Source of the DNA: Atlantibacter subterraneus
Lineage (GTDB): Bacteria > Pseudomonadota > Gammaproteobacteria > Enterobacterales > Enterobacteriaceae
Length of the DNA stretch: 64,000 nucleotides
Assembly: GCF_007570865.1 (NCBI RefSeq)
Contig: NZ_VLPS01000003.1
Span: 310,001 to 374,000 of the forward strand
Direction of reading: 5' to 3'
The notes below the pieces were generated by a model, which was given only the letters and a program-made list of their open reading frames with translations, searched no databases and was not told where the DNA came from. The position numbers and the translations under genes were made by a program. Shown in pieces: positions 51,366 through 61,014 of this stretch (positions are counted from its first letter, which is position 1; each line of letters starts with the position of its first letter).

Positions 51366-51908
51366 ATGACATTGAAAGACATAGTGGTGGGTTTCGGCAC
51401 CCAGGTGCGTAGTATCTGGATGATTGGCTTGCATGCCTTTGCCAAACGCGAAACCCGCATGTATCCGGAAGAGCCGGTTTATCTGCCGCCGCGCTACCGT
51501 GGCCGCATCGTGCTGACGCGCGACCCGGACGGTTCCGAGCGCTGCGTTGCCTGTAACCTGTGTGCGGTAGCTTGTCCGGTAGGCTGTATCTCGCTGCAAA
51601 AAGCAGAAACCGTGGATGGCCGCTGGTATCCGGAATTTTTCCGCATCAACTTCTCACGCTGCATTTTCTGCGGCATGTGTGAAGAAGCCTGCCCGACCAC
51701 CGCAATCCAGCTGACGCCGGATTTCGAAATGGGCGAGTTCAAACGTCAGGATCTGGTGTACGAGAAAGAGGATCTGCTGATTTCCGGTCCGGGCAAATAC
51801 CCGGAGTACAACTTCTACCGGATGGCAGGTATGGCAATCGACGGAAAAGACAAAGGCGAAGCAGAGAACGAAGCCAAGCCTATCGACGTCAAGAGCCTGT
51901 TACCGTAA
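51366..51908 (+). CDS. nuoI: NADH:quinone oxidoreductase subunit I
   Basis: Ferredoxin-type subunit with two [4Fe-4S] clusters N6a and N6b. The ATG at 51366 gives 180 residues, the E. coli length. Ligand sets [15 protein letters not shown] and [15 protein letters not shown] are complete. 14 bp after nuoH. Confidence 0.98.
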   Translation: MTLKDIVVGFGTQVRSIWMIGLHAFAKRETRMYPEEPVYLPPRYRGRIVLTRDPDGSERCVACNLCAVACPVGCISLQKAETVDGRWYPEFFRINFSRCIFCGMCEEACPTTAIQLTPDFEMGEFKRQDLVYEKEDLLISGPGKYPEYNFYRMAGMAIDGKDKGEAENEAKPIDVKSLLP

Positions 51909-51919
51909 GGAGAGTGGCA

Positions 51920-52474
51920 ATGGAATTCGCGTTTTACATATGTGCCCTTGTGGCAATACTCGCCACCTTACGGGTTATCACGCACACCAATCCGGTACAC
52001 GCGCTGCTGTATCTGATCATTTCGCTGCTGGCGATTTCGGGCGTGTTCTTTTCACTGGGCGCTTACTTCGCCGGTGCGCTGGAAATCATCGTCTACGCGG
52101 GCGCCATTATGGTGCTGTTCGTGTTCGTGGTGATGATGCTCAACCTCGGCGGCTCCGAGATCGAACAGGAGCGCCAGTGGCTGAAGCCGCAGGTGTGGAT
52201 CGGTCCGGGCCTGCTGTCCGCCGTACTGCTGGCGGTGCTGGTTTACGCCATCATGAGCGTCAACGATCAGGGTATCGACGGTACGCCGGTATTTGCCAAA
52301 GAAGTGGGGATTACGCTGTTTGGTCCTTACGTTCTGGCGGTGGAACTGGCCTCTATGCTGCTGCTGGCGGGCCTGGTTGTTGCCTTCCACGTTGGGCGCG
52401 AAGATCGTCCCGGCGAAGTGCTGAGCAACCGTCCTGAAGACCGGGCGAAAAGAAAATTGGAGGAGCACGCATGA
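51920..52474 (+). CDS. nuoJ: NADH:quinone oxidoreductase subunit J
   Basis: Membrane subunit with about five helices, 184 residues from the ATG at 51920 ([17 protein letters not shown]), after AAGGAGAG. The pi-bulge helix region [19 protein letters not shown] is present. Overlaps nuoK by ATGA. Confidence 0.98.
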   Translation: MEFAFYICALVAILATLRVITHTNPVHALLYLIISLLAISGVFFSLGAYFAGALEIIVYAGAIMVLFVFVVMMLNLGGSEIEQERQWLKPQVWIGPGLLSAVLLAVLVYAIMSVNDQGIDGTPVFAKEVGITLFGPYVLAVELASMLLLAGLVVAFHVGREDRPGEVLSNRPEDRAKRKLEEHA

Positions 52475-52773
52475 TCCCCTTACAACACGGGCTGATCCTC
52501 GCGGCCATATTGTTTGTGCTTGGGCTGACGGGCCTGGTGATCCGTCGCAATCTGCTGTTTATGCTGATTGGACTGGAAATCATGATTAATGCTGCCGCGC
52601 TGGCGTTTGTCGTCGCGGGAAGCTACTGGGGGCAGACGGACGGGCAGGTGATGTACATCCTGGCTATCAGCCTGGCTGCCGCAGAAGCCAGTATTGGCCT
52701 GGCGCTGTTGCTACAGCTCCATCGTCGTCGCCAGAATCTGAATATCGATTCAGTAAGTGAGATGCGTGGATGA
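52471..52773 (+). CDS. nuoK: NADH:quinone oxidoreductase subunit K
   Basis: Small membrane subunit, 100 residues, three helices, related to MrpC antiporter subunits. Carries the two intramembrane glutamates in [13 protein letters not shown] and [13 protein letters not shown]. Overlaps both neighbours by four bases. Confidence 0.98.
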   Translation: MIPLQHGLILAAILFVLGLTGLVIRRNLLFMLIGLEIMINAAALAFVVAGSYWGQTDGQVMYILAISLAAAEASIGLALLLQLHRRRQNLNIDSVSEMRG

Positions 52774-54611
52774 ACCTCCTTTGGTTAACCATTTTTCTGC
52801 CATTGATTGGCTATGTACTGCTGGCGTTCTCGCGCGGACGCTGGTCTGAGAATTTATCTGCGACCATCGGCATGGGCTCTGTGGGCCTGGCCGCGCTGGT
52901 CACGGCGTATGCGGGCATCGATTTCCTGAACAGCGGCCGTGAGCCGTTCGTTCAGCCGCTCTGGACCTGGATGGCGGTCGGTGATTTCAACATCGGCTTC
53001 AATCTGGTGCTGGACGGGCTGTCGCTCACCATGCTGTCGGTGGTGACTGGCGTCGGTTTCCTGATCCACATGTTCGCTTCCTGGTACATGCGCGGTGAAG
53101 AGGGCTATTCGCGCTTCTTCGCCTACACCAACCTGTTTATCGCCAGCATGGTCATTCTGGTGCTGGCCGATAACCTGCTGCTGATGTACCTCGGCTGGGA
53201 AGGCGTGGGCCTGTGTTCTTACCTGCTGATCGGCTTCTACTACACCGATCCGAAAAACGGCGCGGCGGCGATGAAAGCCTTCGTGGTAACCCGTGTCGGT
53301 GACGTATTCCTCGCGTTCGCGCTGTTCATCCTCTACAACGAGCTGGGCACCCTGAACTTCCGCGAGATGGTGGAGCTGGCTCCACAGCACTTCGCTGATG
53401 GCAACACCATGATCCAGTGGGCGACGTTGATGCTGCTGGGCGGCGCGGTGGGTAAATCGGCGCAGCTGCCGTTGCAGACCTGGCTTGCGGACGCGATGGC
53501 TGGCCCGACGCCGGTCTCCGCGCTGATCCACGCCGCAACCATGGTGACCGCGGGCGTTTATCTTATCGCCCGTACCCATGGCCTGTTCCTGCTGACCCCG
53601 GAAGTATTGCATCTGGTGGGTATCGTGGGTGCGGTAACGCTGGTGCTGGCTGGTTTCGCGGCGCTGGTGCAGACCGACATCAAACGCGTACTTGCATACT
53701 CCACCATGAGCCAGATTGGCTACATGTTCCTGGCGCTGGGCGTACAGGCGTGGGATGCGGCGATTTTCCACCTGATGACCCACGCGTTCTTTAAAGCGCT
53801 GCTGTTCCTGTCGTCCGGTTCGGTGATCCTGGCCTGCCACCACGAACAGAACATCTTCAAAATGGGTGGTCTGCGTAAGTCGATTCCGCTGGTCTACGTC
53901 TGCTTCCTGGTAGGCGGCGCGGCGCTGGCGGCACTGCCAATGATTACCGCAGGCTTCTTCAGTAAGGACGAAATTCTGGCGGGTGCCATGGCTAACGGTC
54001 ATATCAATCTGATGATCGCCGGTCTGGCGGGGGCGTTTATGACCTCGCTGTACACCTTCCGTATGATTTTCATCGTGTTCCACGGCAAAGAGCAAATTCA
54101 CGCTCACGCAGGGAAGGGGATTACCCATCACCTGCCGCTGATCGTACTGCTGGTTTTGTCGACCTTCATCGGCGCGCTGATTGTGCCGCCGCTGCAGGGC
54201 GTACTGCCGGATACCACCGAGCTTGAGCATGGCCGCATGCTGACCCTGGAAATTGCTTCCGGCGTGGTCGCTATCGCGGGCATCGTGATTGCCGCGTGGC
54301 TGTGGCTGGGCAAACGCACACTGGTGACGTCTATCGCCAACAGCGCGCCGGGCCGTCTGCTGGGCACCTGGTGGTATAACGCCTGGGGCTTTGACTGGCT
54401 GTACGATATGATCTTCGTAAAACCGTTCCTCGGTATCGCCTGGCTGATTAAGCGCGATCCGCTGAACGCTCTGATGAACACCCCGGCAGTACTGTCGCGC
54501 TTCGCAGGTAAAGGCCTGCTGTTTAGCGAGAACGGCTACCTGCGCTGGTACGTGGCGTCAATGAGCATCGGTGCGGTCGTGGTTCTCGGCCTGCTGATGG
54601 TGTTGCGTTGA
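52770..54611 (+). CDS. nuoL: NADH:quinone oxidoreductase subunit L
   Basis: Distal antiporter-like proton-pumping subunit, 613 residues, about 16 helices including the long lateral helix near the C-terminus. [19 protein letters not shown] holds the conserved Glu, and [19 protein letters not shown] the conserved Lys region. A hairpin separates it from nuoM. Confidence 0.98.
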   Translation: MNLLWLTIFLPLIGYVLLAFSRGRWSENLSATIGMGSVGLAALVTAYAGIDFLNSGREPFVQPLWTWMAVGDFNIGFNLVLDGLSLTMLSVVTGVGFLIHMFASWYMRGEEGYSRFFAYTNLFIASMVILVLADNLLLMYLGWEGVGLCSYLLIGFYYTDPKNGAAAMKAFVVTRVGDVFLAFALFILYNELGTLNFREMVELAPQHFADGNTMIQWATLMLLGGAVGKSAQLPLQTWLADAMAGPTPVSALIHAATMVTAGVYLIARTHGLFLLTPEVLHLVGIVGAVTLVLAGFAALVQTDIKRVLAYSTMSQIGYMFLALGVQAWDAAIFHLMTHAFFKALLFLSSGSVILACHHEQNIFKMGGLRKSIPLVYVCFLVGGAALAALPMITAGFFSKDEILAGAMANGHINLMIAGLAGAFMTSLYTFRMIFIVFHGKEQIHAHAGKGITHHLPLIVLLVLSTFIGALIVPPLQGVLPDTTELEHGRMLTLEIASGVVAIAGIVIAAWLWLGKRTLVTSIANSAPGRLLGTWWYNAWGFDWLYDMIFVKPFLGIAWLIKRDPLNALMNTPAVLSRFAGKGLLFSENGYLRWYVASMSIGAVVVLGLLMVLR

Positions 54612-54647
54612 TCGATTAGTGAATTTTAAAAGAATTCGTTGAAAATC

Positions 54648-54666
54648 AGGCCCTTTCGGAGGGCCT
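54648..54666 (+). other. nuoL-nuoM intercistronic hairpin
   Basis: Perfect 7 bp stem AGGCCCT/AGGGCCT with a 5-base TTCGG loop in the 76 bp gap between nuoL and nuoM, just before the nuoM Shine-Dalgarno AAGGAA. No T-run of terminator type follows. Confidence 0.5.
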
Positions 54667-54687
54667 TAAAAAGGAATGTAAATCGCC

Positions 54688-56217
54688 ATGTTACTACCCT
54701 GGCTAATACTTATTCCCTTTATCGGTGGGTTTCTGTGCTGGCAGACCGAACGCTTCGGCGTGAAGGTGCCGCGCTGGATCGCGCTGATCACTATGGGATT
54801 GACGCTGGCGCTCTCTTTGCAACTGTGGTTGCAGGGGGGTTACGGATTAACGCAAGCAGCGGGCCTGCCGCAGTGGCAGTCTGAGTTTGTGATGCAGTGG
54901 ATCCCCCGCTTCGGGATCACCATTCACCTGGCAATTGATGGCCTGTCGCTGCTGATGGTGGTGTTGACCGGTCTGCTGGGCGTGCTGGCTGTGCTCTGTT
55001 CCTGGAACGAGATCGAGAAATATCAGGGCTTCTTTCACCTTAACCTGATGTGGATCCTGGGCGGCGTCATCGGTGTGTTCCTTGCCATCGATATGTTCCT
55101 GTTCTTCTTCTTCTGGGAAATGATGCTGGTGCCGATGTACTTCCTGATCGCGCTGTGGGGGCACAAAGCCTCTGACGGGAAAACGCGTATCACGGCGGCC
55201 ACCAAATTCTTTATCTACACCCAGGCAAGCGGCCTGGTGATGCTGATTGCCATTCTGGCGCTGGTGTTTGTGCACTACAACGCGACCGACGTCTGGACCT
55301 TCAACTACGAGCAACTGTTGAATACACCGATGTCTCGCAACGTTGAATGGCTGCTGATGCTTGGCTTCTTCATCGCCTTCGCGGTGAAAATGCCGGTGGT
55401 GCCGCTGCACGGCTGGTTACCGGATGCGCACTCCCAGGCACCGACGGCGGGTTCTGTCGACCTGGCGGGGATTTTGCTGAAAACCGCGGCCTACGGTCTG
55501 CTGCGCTTCTCGCTGCCGCTGTTCCCGAACGCGTCCGCGGAGTTCGCGCCTATCGCCATGTGGCTGGGCGTGATCGGCATTTTCTACGGCGCGTGGATGG
55601 CCTTTACCCAGTACGACATCAAACGCCTGATCGCCTACACCTCCGTTTCCCATATGGGCTTCGTGCTGATCGCCATCTATACTGGCAGCCAGCTCGCTTA
55701 CCAGGGCGCGGTGATCCAGATGATCGCCCACGGCCTGTCGGCGGCGGGTCTGTTTATTCTCTGCGGTCAGCTGTATGAGCGCCTGCACACCCGCGATATG
55801 CGGATGATGGGCGGCCTGTGGAGCAAAATTAAGTGGCTGCCTGCGCTGTCGATGTTCTTCGCGGTTGCCACCCTGGGTATGCCAGGCACCGGTAACTTCG
55901 TGGGTGAATTCATGATCCTGTTCGGCAGCTTCCAGGTTGTGCCAGCGATCACCGTGATTTCTGCCTTCGGTCTGGTGTTTGCGTCGGTTTACTCACTGGC
56001 GATGCTGCATCGCGCTTACTTCGGTAAAGCGAAAAGCCAGTTGAGCAATCAGGATCTGCCAGGGATGTCACTGCGCGAGCTGTTTATTATTCTGTTGCTG
56101 GTAGCGCTGTTGGTGCTGCTTGGCTTCTATCCGCAGCCGATTCTGGATACCTCGCACTCTGCTATGGGCAATATCCAGCAGTGGTTTGTTAATTCTGCTT
56201 CTACTACAAGGCCGTAA
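54688..56217 (+). CDS. nuoM: NADH:quinone oxidoreductase subunit M
   Basis: Antiporter-like proton-pumping subunit, 509 residues, 14 helices. FFFWEMMLVPMYFLIALWG carries the conserved Glu and KMPVVPLHGWLPDAHSQAP the conserved Lys motif. nuoN starts 6 bp later. Confidence 0.98.
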   Translation: MLLPWLILIPFIGGFLCWQTERFGVKVPRWIALITMGLTLALSLQLWLQGGYGLTQAAGLPQWQSEFVMQWIPRFGITIHLAIDGLSLLMVVLTGLLGVLAVLCSWNEIEKYQGFFHLNLMWILGGVIGVFLAIDMFLFFFFWEMMLVPMYFLIALWGHKASDGKTRITAATKFFIYTQASGLVMLIAILALVFVHYNATDVWTFNYEQLLNTPMSRNVEWLLMLGFFIAFAVKMPVVPLHGWLPDAHSQAPTAGSVDLAGILLKTAAYGLLRFSLPLFPNASAEFAPIAMWLGVIGIFYGAWMAFTQYDIKRLIAYTSVSHMGFVLIAIYTGSQLAYQGAVIQMIAHGLSAAGLFILCGQLYERLHTRDMRMMGGLWSKIKWLPALSMFFAVATLGMPGTGNFVGEFMILFGSFQVVPAITVISAFGLVFASVYSLAMLHRAYFGKAKSQLSNQDLPGMSLRELFIILLLVALLVLLGFYPQPILDTSHSAMGNIQQWFVNSASTTRP

Positions 56218-56223
56218 TTCGCC

Positions 56224-57681
56224 ATGACAATAACTCCACAACAACTGATCGCGCTGCTACCGCTGCTCGTCGTGGGCTTTACGGTAGTGGTGGTGATGCT
56301 CTCCATTGCGTGGCGACGCAACCACTTTGTGAATGCCACAATCTCGGTGGTTGGTCTGAACGCCGCGCTAATCTCCCTCTGGTTCGTTGGCCAGGCGGGG
56401 GCGATGGACGTCACGCCGCTGATGCGCGTTGATGGCTACGCGATGTTCTATACCGGCCTGGTGCTGCTGGCGAGCCTCGCTACCTGTACCTTCGCCTACC
56501 CGTGGTTAGAGGGCTATTACGACAACAAAGAAGAGTTCTATCTTCTGGTGTTGATCGCGGCGCTGGGCGGCATTCTGCTGGCTAACGCCAACCACCTGGC
56601 CTCGCTGTTCCTGGGTATCGAGCTGATCTCCCTGCCGCTGTTTGGCCTGATTGGCTACGCGTATCGCCAGAAACGTTCGCTGGAAGCGAGCATCAAGTAC
56701 ACCATTCTGTCGGCGGCGGCCTCGTCGTTCCTGCTGTTTGGTATGGCGCTGGTGTACGCGGAGTCCGGCAGCCTGTCGTTTGTTAGCCTCGGTAAAAGCC
56801 TGGCGGACAACATGCTGCACGAACCGCTGCTGCTGGCGGGCCTGGGTATGATGATCGTCGGTCTGGGCTTCAAACTTTCTCTGGTGCCGTTCCACCTGTG
56901 GACGCCGGATGTGTATCAGGGCGCGCCTGCGCCGGTCTCCACCTTCCTGGCGACCGCCAGCAAAATCGCCATTTTCAGCGTGGTGATGCGTCTGTTCCTG
57001 TACGCGCCGGTGGGCGACAGCGAAGCGATTCGCGTGGTGCTGGGCATTATCGCGTTCGTATCGATTATCTTCGGTAACCTGATGGCGCTCAGCCAGACCA
57101 ACATTAAACGTCTGCTGGGTTACTCCTCCATCTCTCATCTGGGCTATCTGCTGGTGGCGCTGATTGCGCTGCAAAGCGGACAGATGTCGATGGAAACCGT
57201 AGGCGTGTATCTGGCCGGTTACCTGTTCAGCAGCCTCGGCGCGTTCGGCGTGGTGAGCCTGATGTCCAGCCCGTACCGTGGCCCGGACGCCGACTCGCTG
57301 TACTCCTACCGTGGCCTGTTCTGGCACCGTCCGATCCTGTCGGCGGTCATGACGGTGATGATGCTGTCGCTGGCGGGTATCCCGATGACGCTGGGCTTTA
57401 TCGGTAAGTTCTACGTGCTGGCAGTCGGCGTACAGGATAGCCTGTGGTGGCTGGTTGCCGCCGTGGTGGTAGGTTCGGCGATTGGTCTCTACTACTACCT
57501 GCGCGTAGCGGTAAGCCTGTATCTGAACGCGCCGCAGCAGCTGAACCGCGATGCGCCGTCTAACTGGCAGTACAGCGCAGGCGGTATCGTGGTACTGATC
57601 TCCGCGCTGCTGGTGCTGGTGCTCGGCGTATGGCCGCAGCCGCTGATTAGCCTGGTGCAGTTAGCCGAACCGTTGATGTAA
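56224..57681 (+). CDS. nuoN: NADH:quinone oxidoreductase subunit N
   Basis: Third antiporter-like subunit, 485 residues, 14 helices. [20 protein letters not shown] and [21 protein letters not shown] are family landmarks. Last gene of the operon, followed by a strong terminator. Confidence 0.98.
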   Translation: MTITPQQLIALLPLLVVGFTVVVVMLSIAWRRNHFVNATISVVGLNAALISLWFVGQAGAMDVTPLMRVDGYAMFYTGLVLLASLATCTFAYPWLEGYYDNKEEFYLLVLIAALGGILLANANHLASLFLGIELISLPLFGLIGYAYRQKRSLEASIKYTILSAAASSFLLFGMALVYAESGSLSFVSLGKSLADNMLHEPLLLAGLGMMIVGLGFKLSLVPFHLWTPDVYQGAPAPVSTFLATASKIAIFSVVMRLFLYAPVGDSEAIRVVLGIIAFVSIIFGNLMALSQTNIKRLLGYSSISHLGYLLVALIALQSGQMSMETVGVYLAGYLFSSLGAFGVVSLMSSPYRGPDADSLYSYRGLFWHRPILSAVMTVMMLSLAGIPMTLGFIGKFYVLAVGVQDSLWWLVAAVVVGSAIGLYYYLRVAVSLYLNAPQQLNRDAPSNWQYSAGGIVVLISALLVLVLGVWPQPLISLVQLAEPLM

Positions 57682-57698
57682 CAGCCAACGTTGTGAAC

Positions 57699-57726
57699 AA
57701 AACCGCCACTTGCTGGCGGTTTTTTT
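57699..57726. terminator. Terminator of nuo, also facing rbn
   Basis: Stem AACCGCCA/TGGCGGTT with a small loop and seven T on the + strand (57720-57726); the A-run at 57699-57702 gives a shorter U-run for the convergent rbn transcript. Confidence 0.9.
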
Positions 57727-58639
57727 ATATCTGCACCTTCATAAAATCTTCAGCGGCGAGGGTATCAGGGAAAATTTCCCGGCACTCGCGCAGCAGCGCT
57801 TCACAACCCACTTCATCATAGCGCGAGCTGAAATGGGTAATCACTAACCGCCCGACGCCAGCGGCTTTAGCGACCTCGGCGGCCTGTACCGTGGTGGAGT
57901 GGCCCCGGCTGTTGGCTTTCTCCGCCATTGCGGCTTCCAGGGTCGTTTCATGTACCATCACATCCACACCCTGCGCCAGCGCGACGGCAGCGGGCGTCGG
58001 CCCGGTATCGCCGAAAATCGCCAGGGTTTTGCCTTTTTGCGCCGGGCCAGAATATTCCCTGTCGTGGATAACGCGGCCATCGTCCAGCGTGACGGTTTCT
58101 CCACGCTTGAGCTGCTGAAAATGCGGGCCAGGCATCACGCCCTCTGCCTTCAGGCGTGCGGCATCGAGCGCGCCGGGCTTATCGTGCTGTTCAATGCGGT
58201 AGCCGTAGCATTCCACCGGATGGGTGAGGGGATACGCCGTGACGCGAAATTCGCTATCGCAAAACACCTCGCCGGCGCTAATTTCCACAATCTCCAGCGG
58301 AAAGCCGGTCCAGGAGCCGCTGAGCCGCAACGCCATCCCGATAAACTGGCGTATGCCCTGCGGGCCATACACCGTCAGCGGGTTTTCATTGCCCGCCATT
58401 GAGCGGCTGCACAACAGCCCCGGCAGGCCAAAAATATGGTCGCCGTGTAAATGGGTGATAAAAATTTTGCTCAGCTTGCCGGGATTAAACGCCGTATGCA
58501 GCATCTGATGCTGGGTGCCTTCGCCGCAGTCGAACAGCCAGTAATGCGGCTGGTTATTCATCGGGTTAAACACCATCGACGTTACGTTGCGGGTTTTGCA
58601 GGGCACGCCAGCGGAGGTGCCTAAAAATGTCAATTCCAT
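57725..58639 (-). CDS. rbn: Ribonuclease BN (RNase Z homologue)
   Basis: Metallo-beta-lactamase-fold nuclease that trims tRNA 3' ends. 304 residues (E. coli 305). Zinc motif [13 protein letters not shown] (about 63-75), FGDTGPT, and [11 protein letters not shown] near the C-terminus. Also named elaC. Convergent with nuoN, divergent from elaA. Confidence 0.97.
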   Translation of the reverse strand: MELTFLGTSAGVPCKTRNVTSMVFNPMNNQPHYWLFDCGEGTQHQMLHTAFNPGKLSKIFITHLHGDHIFGLPGLLCSRSMAGNENPLTVYGPQGIRQFIGMALRLSGSWTGFPLEIVEISAGEVFCDSEFRVTAYPLTHPVECYGYRIEQHDKPGALDAARLKAEGVMPGPHFQQLKRGETVTLDDGRVIHDREYSGPAQKGKTLAIFGDTGPTPAAVALAQGVDVMVHETTLEAAMAEKANSRGHSTTVQAAEVAKAAGVGRLVITHFSSRYDEVGCEALLRECREIFPDTLAAEDFMKVQI

Positions 58640-58704
58640 CCCGCGTTATCCTCCTGAATGCTTTAGTATGAGAACGACCATTATGCACCATAAAGGAGCG
58701 CTCC

Positions 58705-59154
58705 ATGATTCACTGGCACGATCTTCACCACTCAGAATTGGATGTCCCGACGCTGTACGCGGTACTGCAGCTGCGTTGCGCCGTGTTTGTGGTTGAGCAA
58801 ACCTGCGCTTATCAGGATATCGACGGTGACGATCTGGTTGGAGAGAACCGCCATATTCTCGGCTGGCATCACGGCAGGCTGGTGGCTTATGCGAGGATTC
58901 TGAAAAGCGATAACGATTTTGAGCCGGTCGTGATTGGCCGGGTAATTGTCGACGCCAGCCTGCGCGGTGAAAAACTTGGCCAGCAGCTGATGAGCCAAAC
59001 CCTCGCTTCGTGCCTGCAGCACTGGCCTGGCAAGGCGTTGTACCTTGGCGCACAGGCGCACTTGCAGGCGTTCTATCAGCGCTTTGGCTTTGCGCCCGTT
59101 ACCGGGGTCTACGAGGAAGACGGCATTCCCCATATTGGAATGGCCAGAGAATAA
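58705..59154 (+). CDS. elaA: GNAT-family acetyltransferase ElaA
   Basis: 149 residues (E. coli 153). Starts MIHWHDLHHSELDVPTLYAVLQLR and carries the acetyl-CoA loop VIGRVIVDASLRGEKLGQQLM. FYQRFGFAPVTGVYEEDGIPHIGM is the family C-terminus. Substrate unknown. Confidence 0.95.
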   Translation: MIHWHDLHHSELDVPTLYAVLQLRCAVFVVEQTCAYQDIDGDDLVGENRHILGWHHGRLVAYARILKSDNDFEPVVIGRVIVDASLRGEKLGQQLMSQTLASCLQHWPGKALYLGAQAHLQAFYQRFGFAPVTGVYEEDGIPHIGMARE

Positions 59155-59220
59155 GCGGCAAAAAGCGCTTCCCTTGTCTATATTTAGCTGACGTGTGTTA
59201 AATCCTGATGGAGAAAAGCG

Positions 59221-59532
59221 ATGACTCAGAATAACGAACAGTTCAATACCCGGATTGATGATGATTTGTCACTGCTTAGCGATACGTTAGAGGAAGTGCT
59301 GCGCTCGTCGGGCGATCCGGCGGATCAGAAATACATTGAATTAAAAGCCCGTGCTGAACAGGCCTTAAACGATGTGAAAGCCCGCGTGTCCAACGCGTCC
59401 GACAACTACTATTTCCGCGCTAAAAAAGCGGTGTACCGCGCGGATGACTATGTTCATGAGCAGCCGTGGAAAGGTATCGGTATCGGCGCTGCCGCCGGTC
59501 TGGTGCTGGGTATCCTGCTGGCTCGCCGCTAA
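59221..59532 (+). CDS. elaB: ElaB, YqjD/DUF883-family membrane-anchored protein
   Basis: 103 residues (E. coli 101). Helical soluble part with SLLSDTLEEVLRSSGDPADQ and a C-terminal membrane anchor GIGIGAAAGLVLGILLARR. Tail-anchored YqjD relatives bind ribosomes in stationary phase and ElaB is linked to stress tolerance in E. coli. Followed by a 26 bp perfect palindrome. Confidence 0.95.
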   Translation: MTQNNEQFNTRIDDDLSLLSDTLEEVLRSSGDPADQKYIELKARAEQALNDVKARVSNASDNYYFRAKKAVYRADDYVHEQPWKGIGIGAAAGLVLGILLARR

Positions 59533-59541
59533 ACGCGGATT

Positions 59542-59567
59542 CCTCACCCCTGGTACCAGGGGTGAGG
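59542..59567. terminator. 26 bp perfect palindrome after elaB
   Basis: CCTCACCCCTGGT followed immediately by its exact reverse complement, 10 bp after the elaB stop. Probably the elaB transcript end, although there is no T-run; it could also extrude as a cruciform. Confidence 0.55.
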
Positions 59568-59590
59568 CGATATCCCCCAACTAGTGTAAT

Positions 59591-59618
59591 TTTGTTTACC
59601 CACCAGACCACGTATAAT
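59591..59618 (+). promoter_or_regulatory. menF promoter
   Basis: Consensus -10 TATAAT at 59613-59618 with a -35-like TTTGTT or TTGTTT starting at 59591-59592 at 15-16 bp spacing, 30 bp upstream of the menF GTG. Confidence 0.65.
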
Positions 59619-59647
59619 GCGGGGTTTTTCAGGGAAACGAGGTACAC

Positions 59648-60934
59648 GTGCATTCCATTTCCACCGCGTTGCAGCAAATCGCGCAACAATTGCGCGCAGA
59701 ATTTCCTGTCTCCCCCGGTGTGCGGCGCTTCGCTGTACCGGTCTCCCTGAATCAAACTGACCCGCTTGCCTGGCTTGCCAGCCAGCCGGTTTATCCACAG
59801 TTTTACTGGCAGCAGCGCAACGGCGATGAAGAGGTCGCGGCGCTGGGCGCAAGCCGCCATTTTTCTACTTTTGATGCCGCCCAGGCGTTCCTTGCAAGCC
59901 AGTCCGACGCTGCGCTGCGTATCTGGGGATTAAATGCCTTCGATACCGAGCGCAGCGCCCTGTTTCTGCCGCGCCTGGAATGGCGACGACACGGCGGCAG
60001 CGTGACCCTGGCGCTGACGGTATGTAGCGACCACTCGCTGGCCGACGATGCCCGCGCCGCGCTGGCGTTTATTGATGCGCTTACCCCCGGCGAACCGCTG
60101 CCTACCACGCCGCTTGACTGCGTCGGCGAACGCCATTTCCCCGATCGTGCGGGCTGGACCCAGCTGATTAACCAGGCGACCGACGCCATCGCGGCGGGGC
60201 AGTTTGAGAAAGTCGTCGCCGCCCGCGCCAGCGATCTGCAATTTTCATCCCCGGTAAGTGCGGCAGCATTTATGGCGGCCAGCCGCCGCGTCAATCTTCA
60301 CTGCTACCACTACTTTATGGCGTTCGCGCCGGATGATGCCTTTTTAGGCTCCAGCCCGGAGCGCTTGTGGCGGCGCATCGACAGCGCTCTGCGTACCGAA
60401 GCGCTGGCGGGCACCGTGGCGAATCATCCCGATGAAGCGAAGGCCCAGGCGCTGGGCGACTGGCTGATGAAAGACGATAAAAACCAGCGGGAAAATATGC
60501 TGGTGGTTGAAGACATCTGCCAGCGCCTGCAAAACGCCGTCAGTTCGCTGGACGTCCTGCCGCCGCAGATTGTCAGGCTGCGCAAAGTGCAGCATCTGCG
60601 CCGCTGCATCTGGACCGAACTGCATCAGCCCGACGACAGCCTTTGCCTGCACCAGCTCCAGCCCACGGCGGCGGTGGCGGGCCTGCCGCGTGAACCGGCG
60701 CGCCGGTTTATCGCGACCCATGAATCCTTTGTCCGCGAGTGGTACGCCGGGTCCGCTGGCTATCTCTCGTTAAAGCAGACTGAATTTTGCGTCGCTCTGC
60801 GCTGCGCCCGTGTTACCCGGCAGACGGTGCGGCTTTATGCGGGCGCGGGTATCGTCGCAGGCTCGCAGCCTGATGAAGAGTGGCAGGAGATCACCAATAA
60901 AGCGGCGGGTTTACGCACTTTACTGGTGAGCTAA
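59648..60934 (+). CDS. menF: Isochorismate synthase MenF
   Basis: Converts chorismate to isochorismate for menaquinone synthesis. GTG start at 59648, 428 residues (E. coli 431). Chorismate-binding enzyme core with ARASDLQFSSPVSA, FLGSSPERLWRRID, RTEALAGTVANHPDEA and WYAGSAGYLSLKQTEFCVALR. The N-terminal 150 residues diverge, as usual for this family. menD follows after 80 bp. Confidence 0.96.
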   Translation: MHSISTALQQIAQQLRAEFPVSPGVRRFAVPVSLNQTDPLAWLASQPVYPQFYWQQRNGDEEVAALGASRHFSTFDAAQAFLASQSDAALRIWGLNAFDTERSALFLPRLEWRRHGGSVTLALTVCSDHSLADDARAALAFIDALTPGEPLPTTPLDCVGERHFPDRAGWTQLINQATDAIAAGQFEKVVAARASDLQFSSPVSAAAFMAASRRVNLHCYHYFMAFAPDDAFLGSSPERLWRRIDSALRTEALAGTVANHPDEAKAQALGDWLMKDDKNQRENMLVVEDICQRLQNAVSSLDVLPPQIVRLRKVQHLRRCIWTELHQPDDSLCLHQLQPTAAVAGLPREPARRFIATHESFVREWYAGSAGYLSLKQTEFCVALRCARVTRQTVRLYAGAGIVAGSQPDEEWQEITNKAAGLRTLLVS

Positions 60935-61014
60935 CGCCGGAATCCCGACTCATATCAAAACAGTGAATATCGCGCGCTTTATAATGGAGCGGCAAAATTG
61001 ATACCGGACAACTT

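Noticed and set aside
52854-54230. Long open frame (458 codons) antisense to nuoL
   Set aside because: A shadow of GC-biased codons in nuoL; its composition is rich in His, Arg and Gln, as expected for such shadows.
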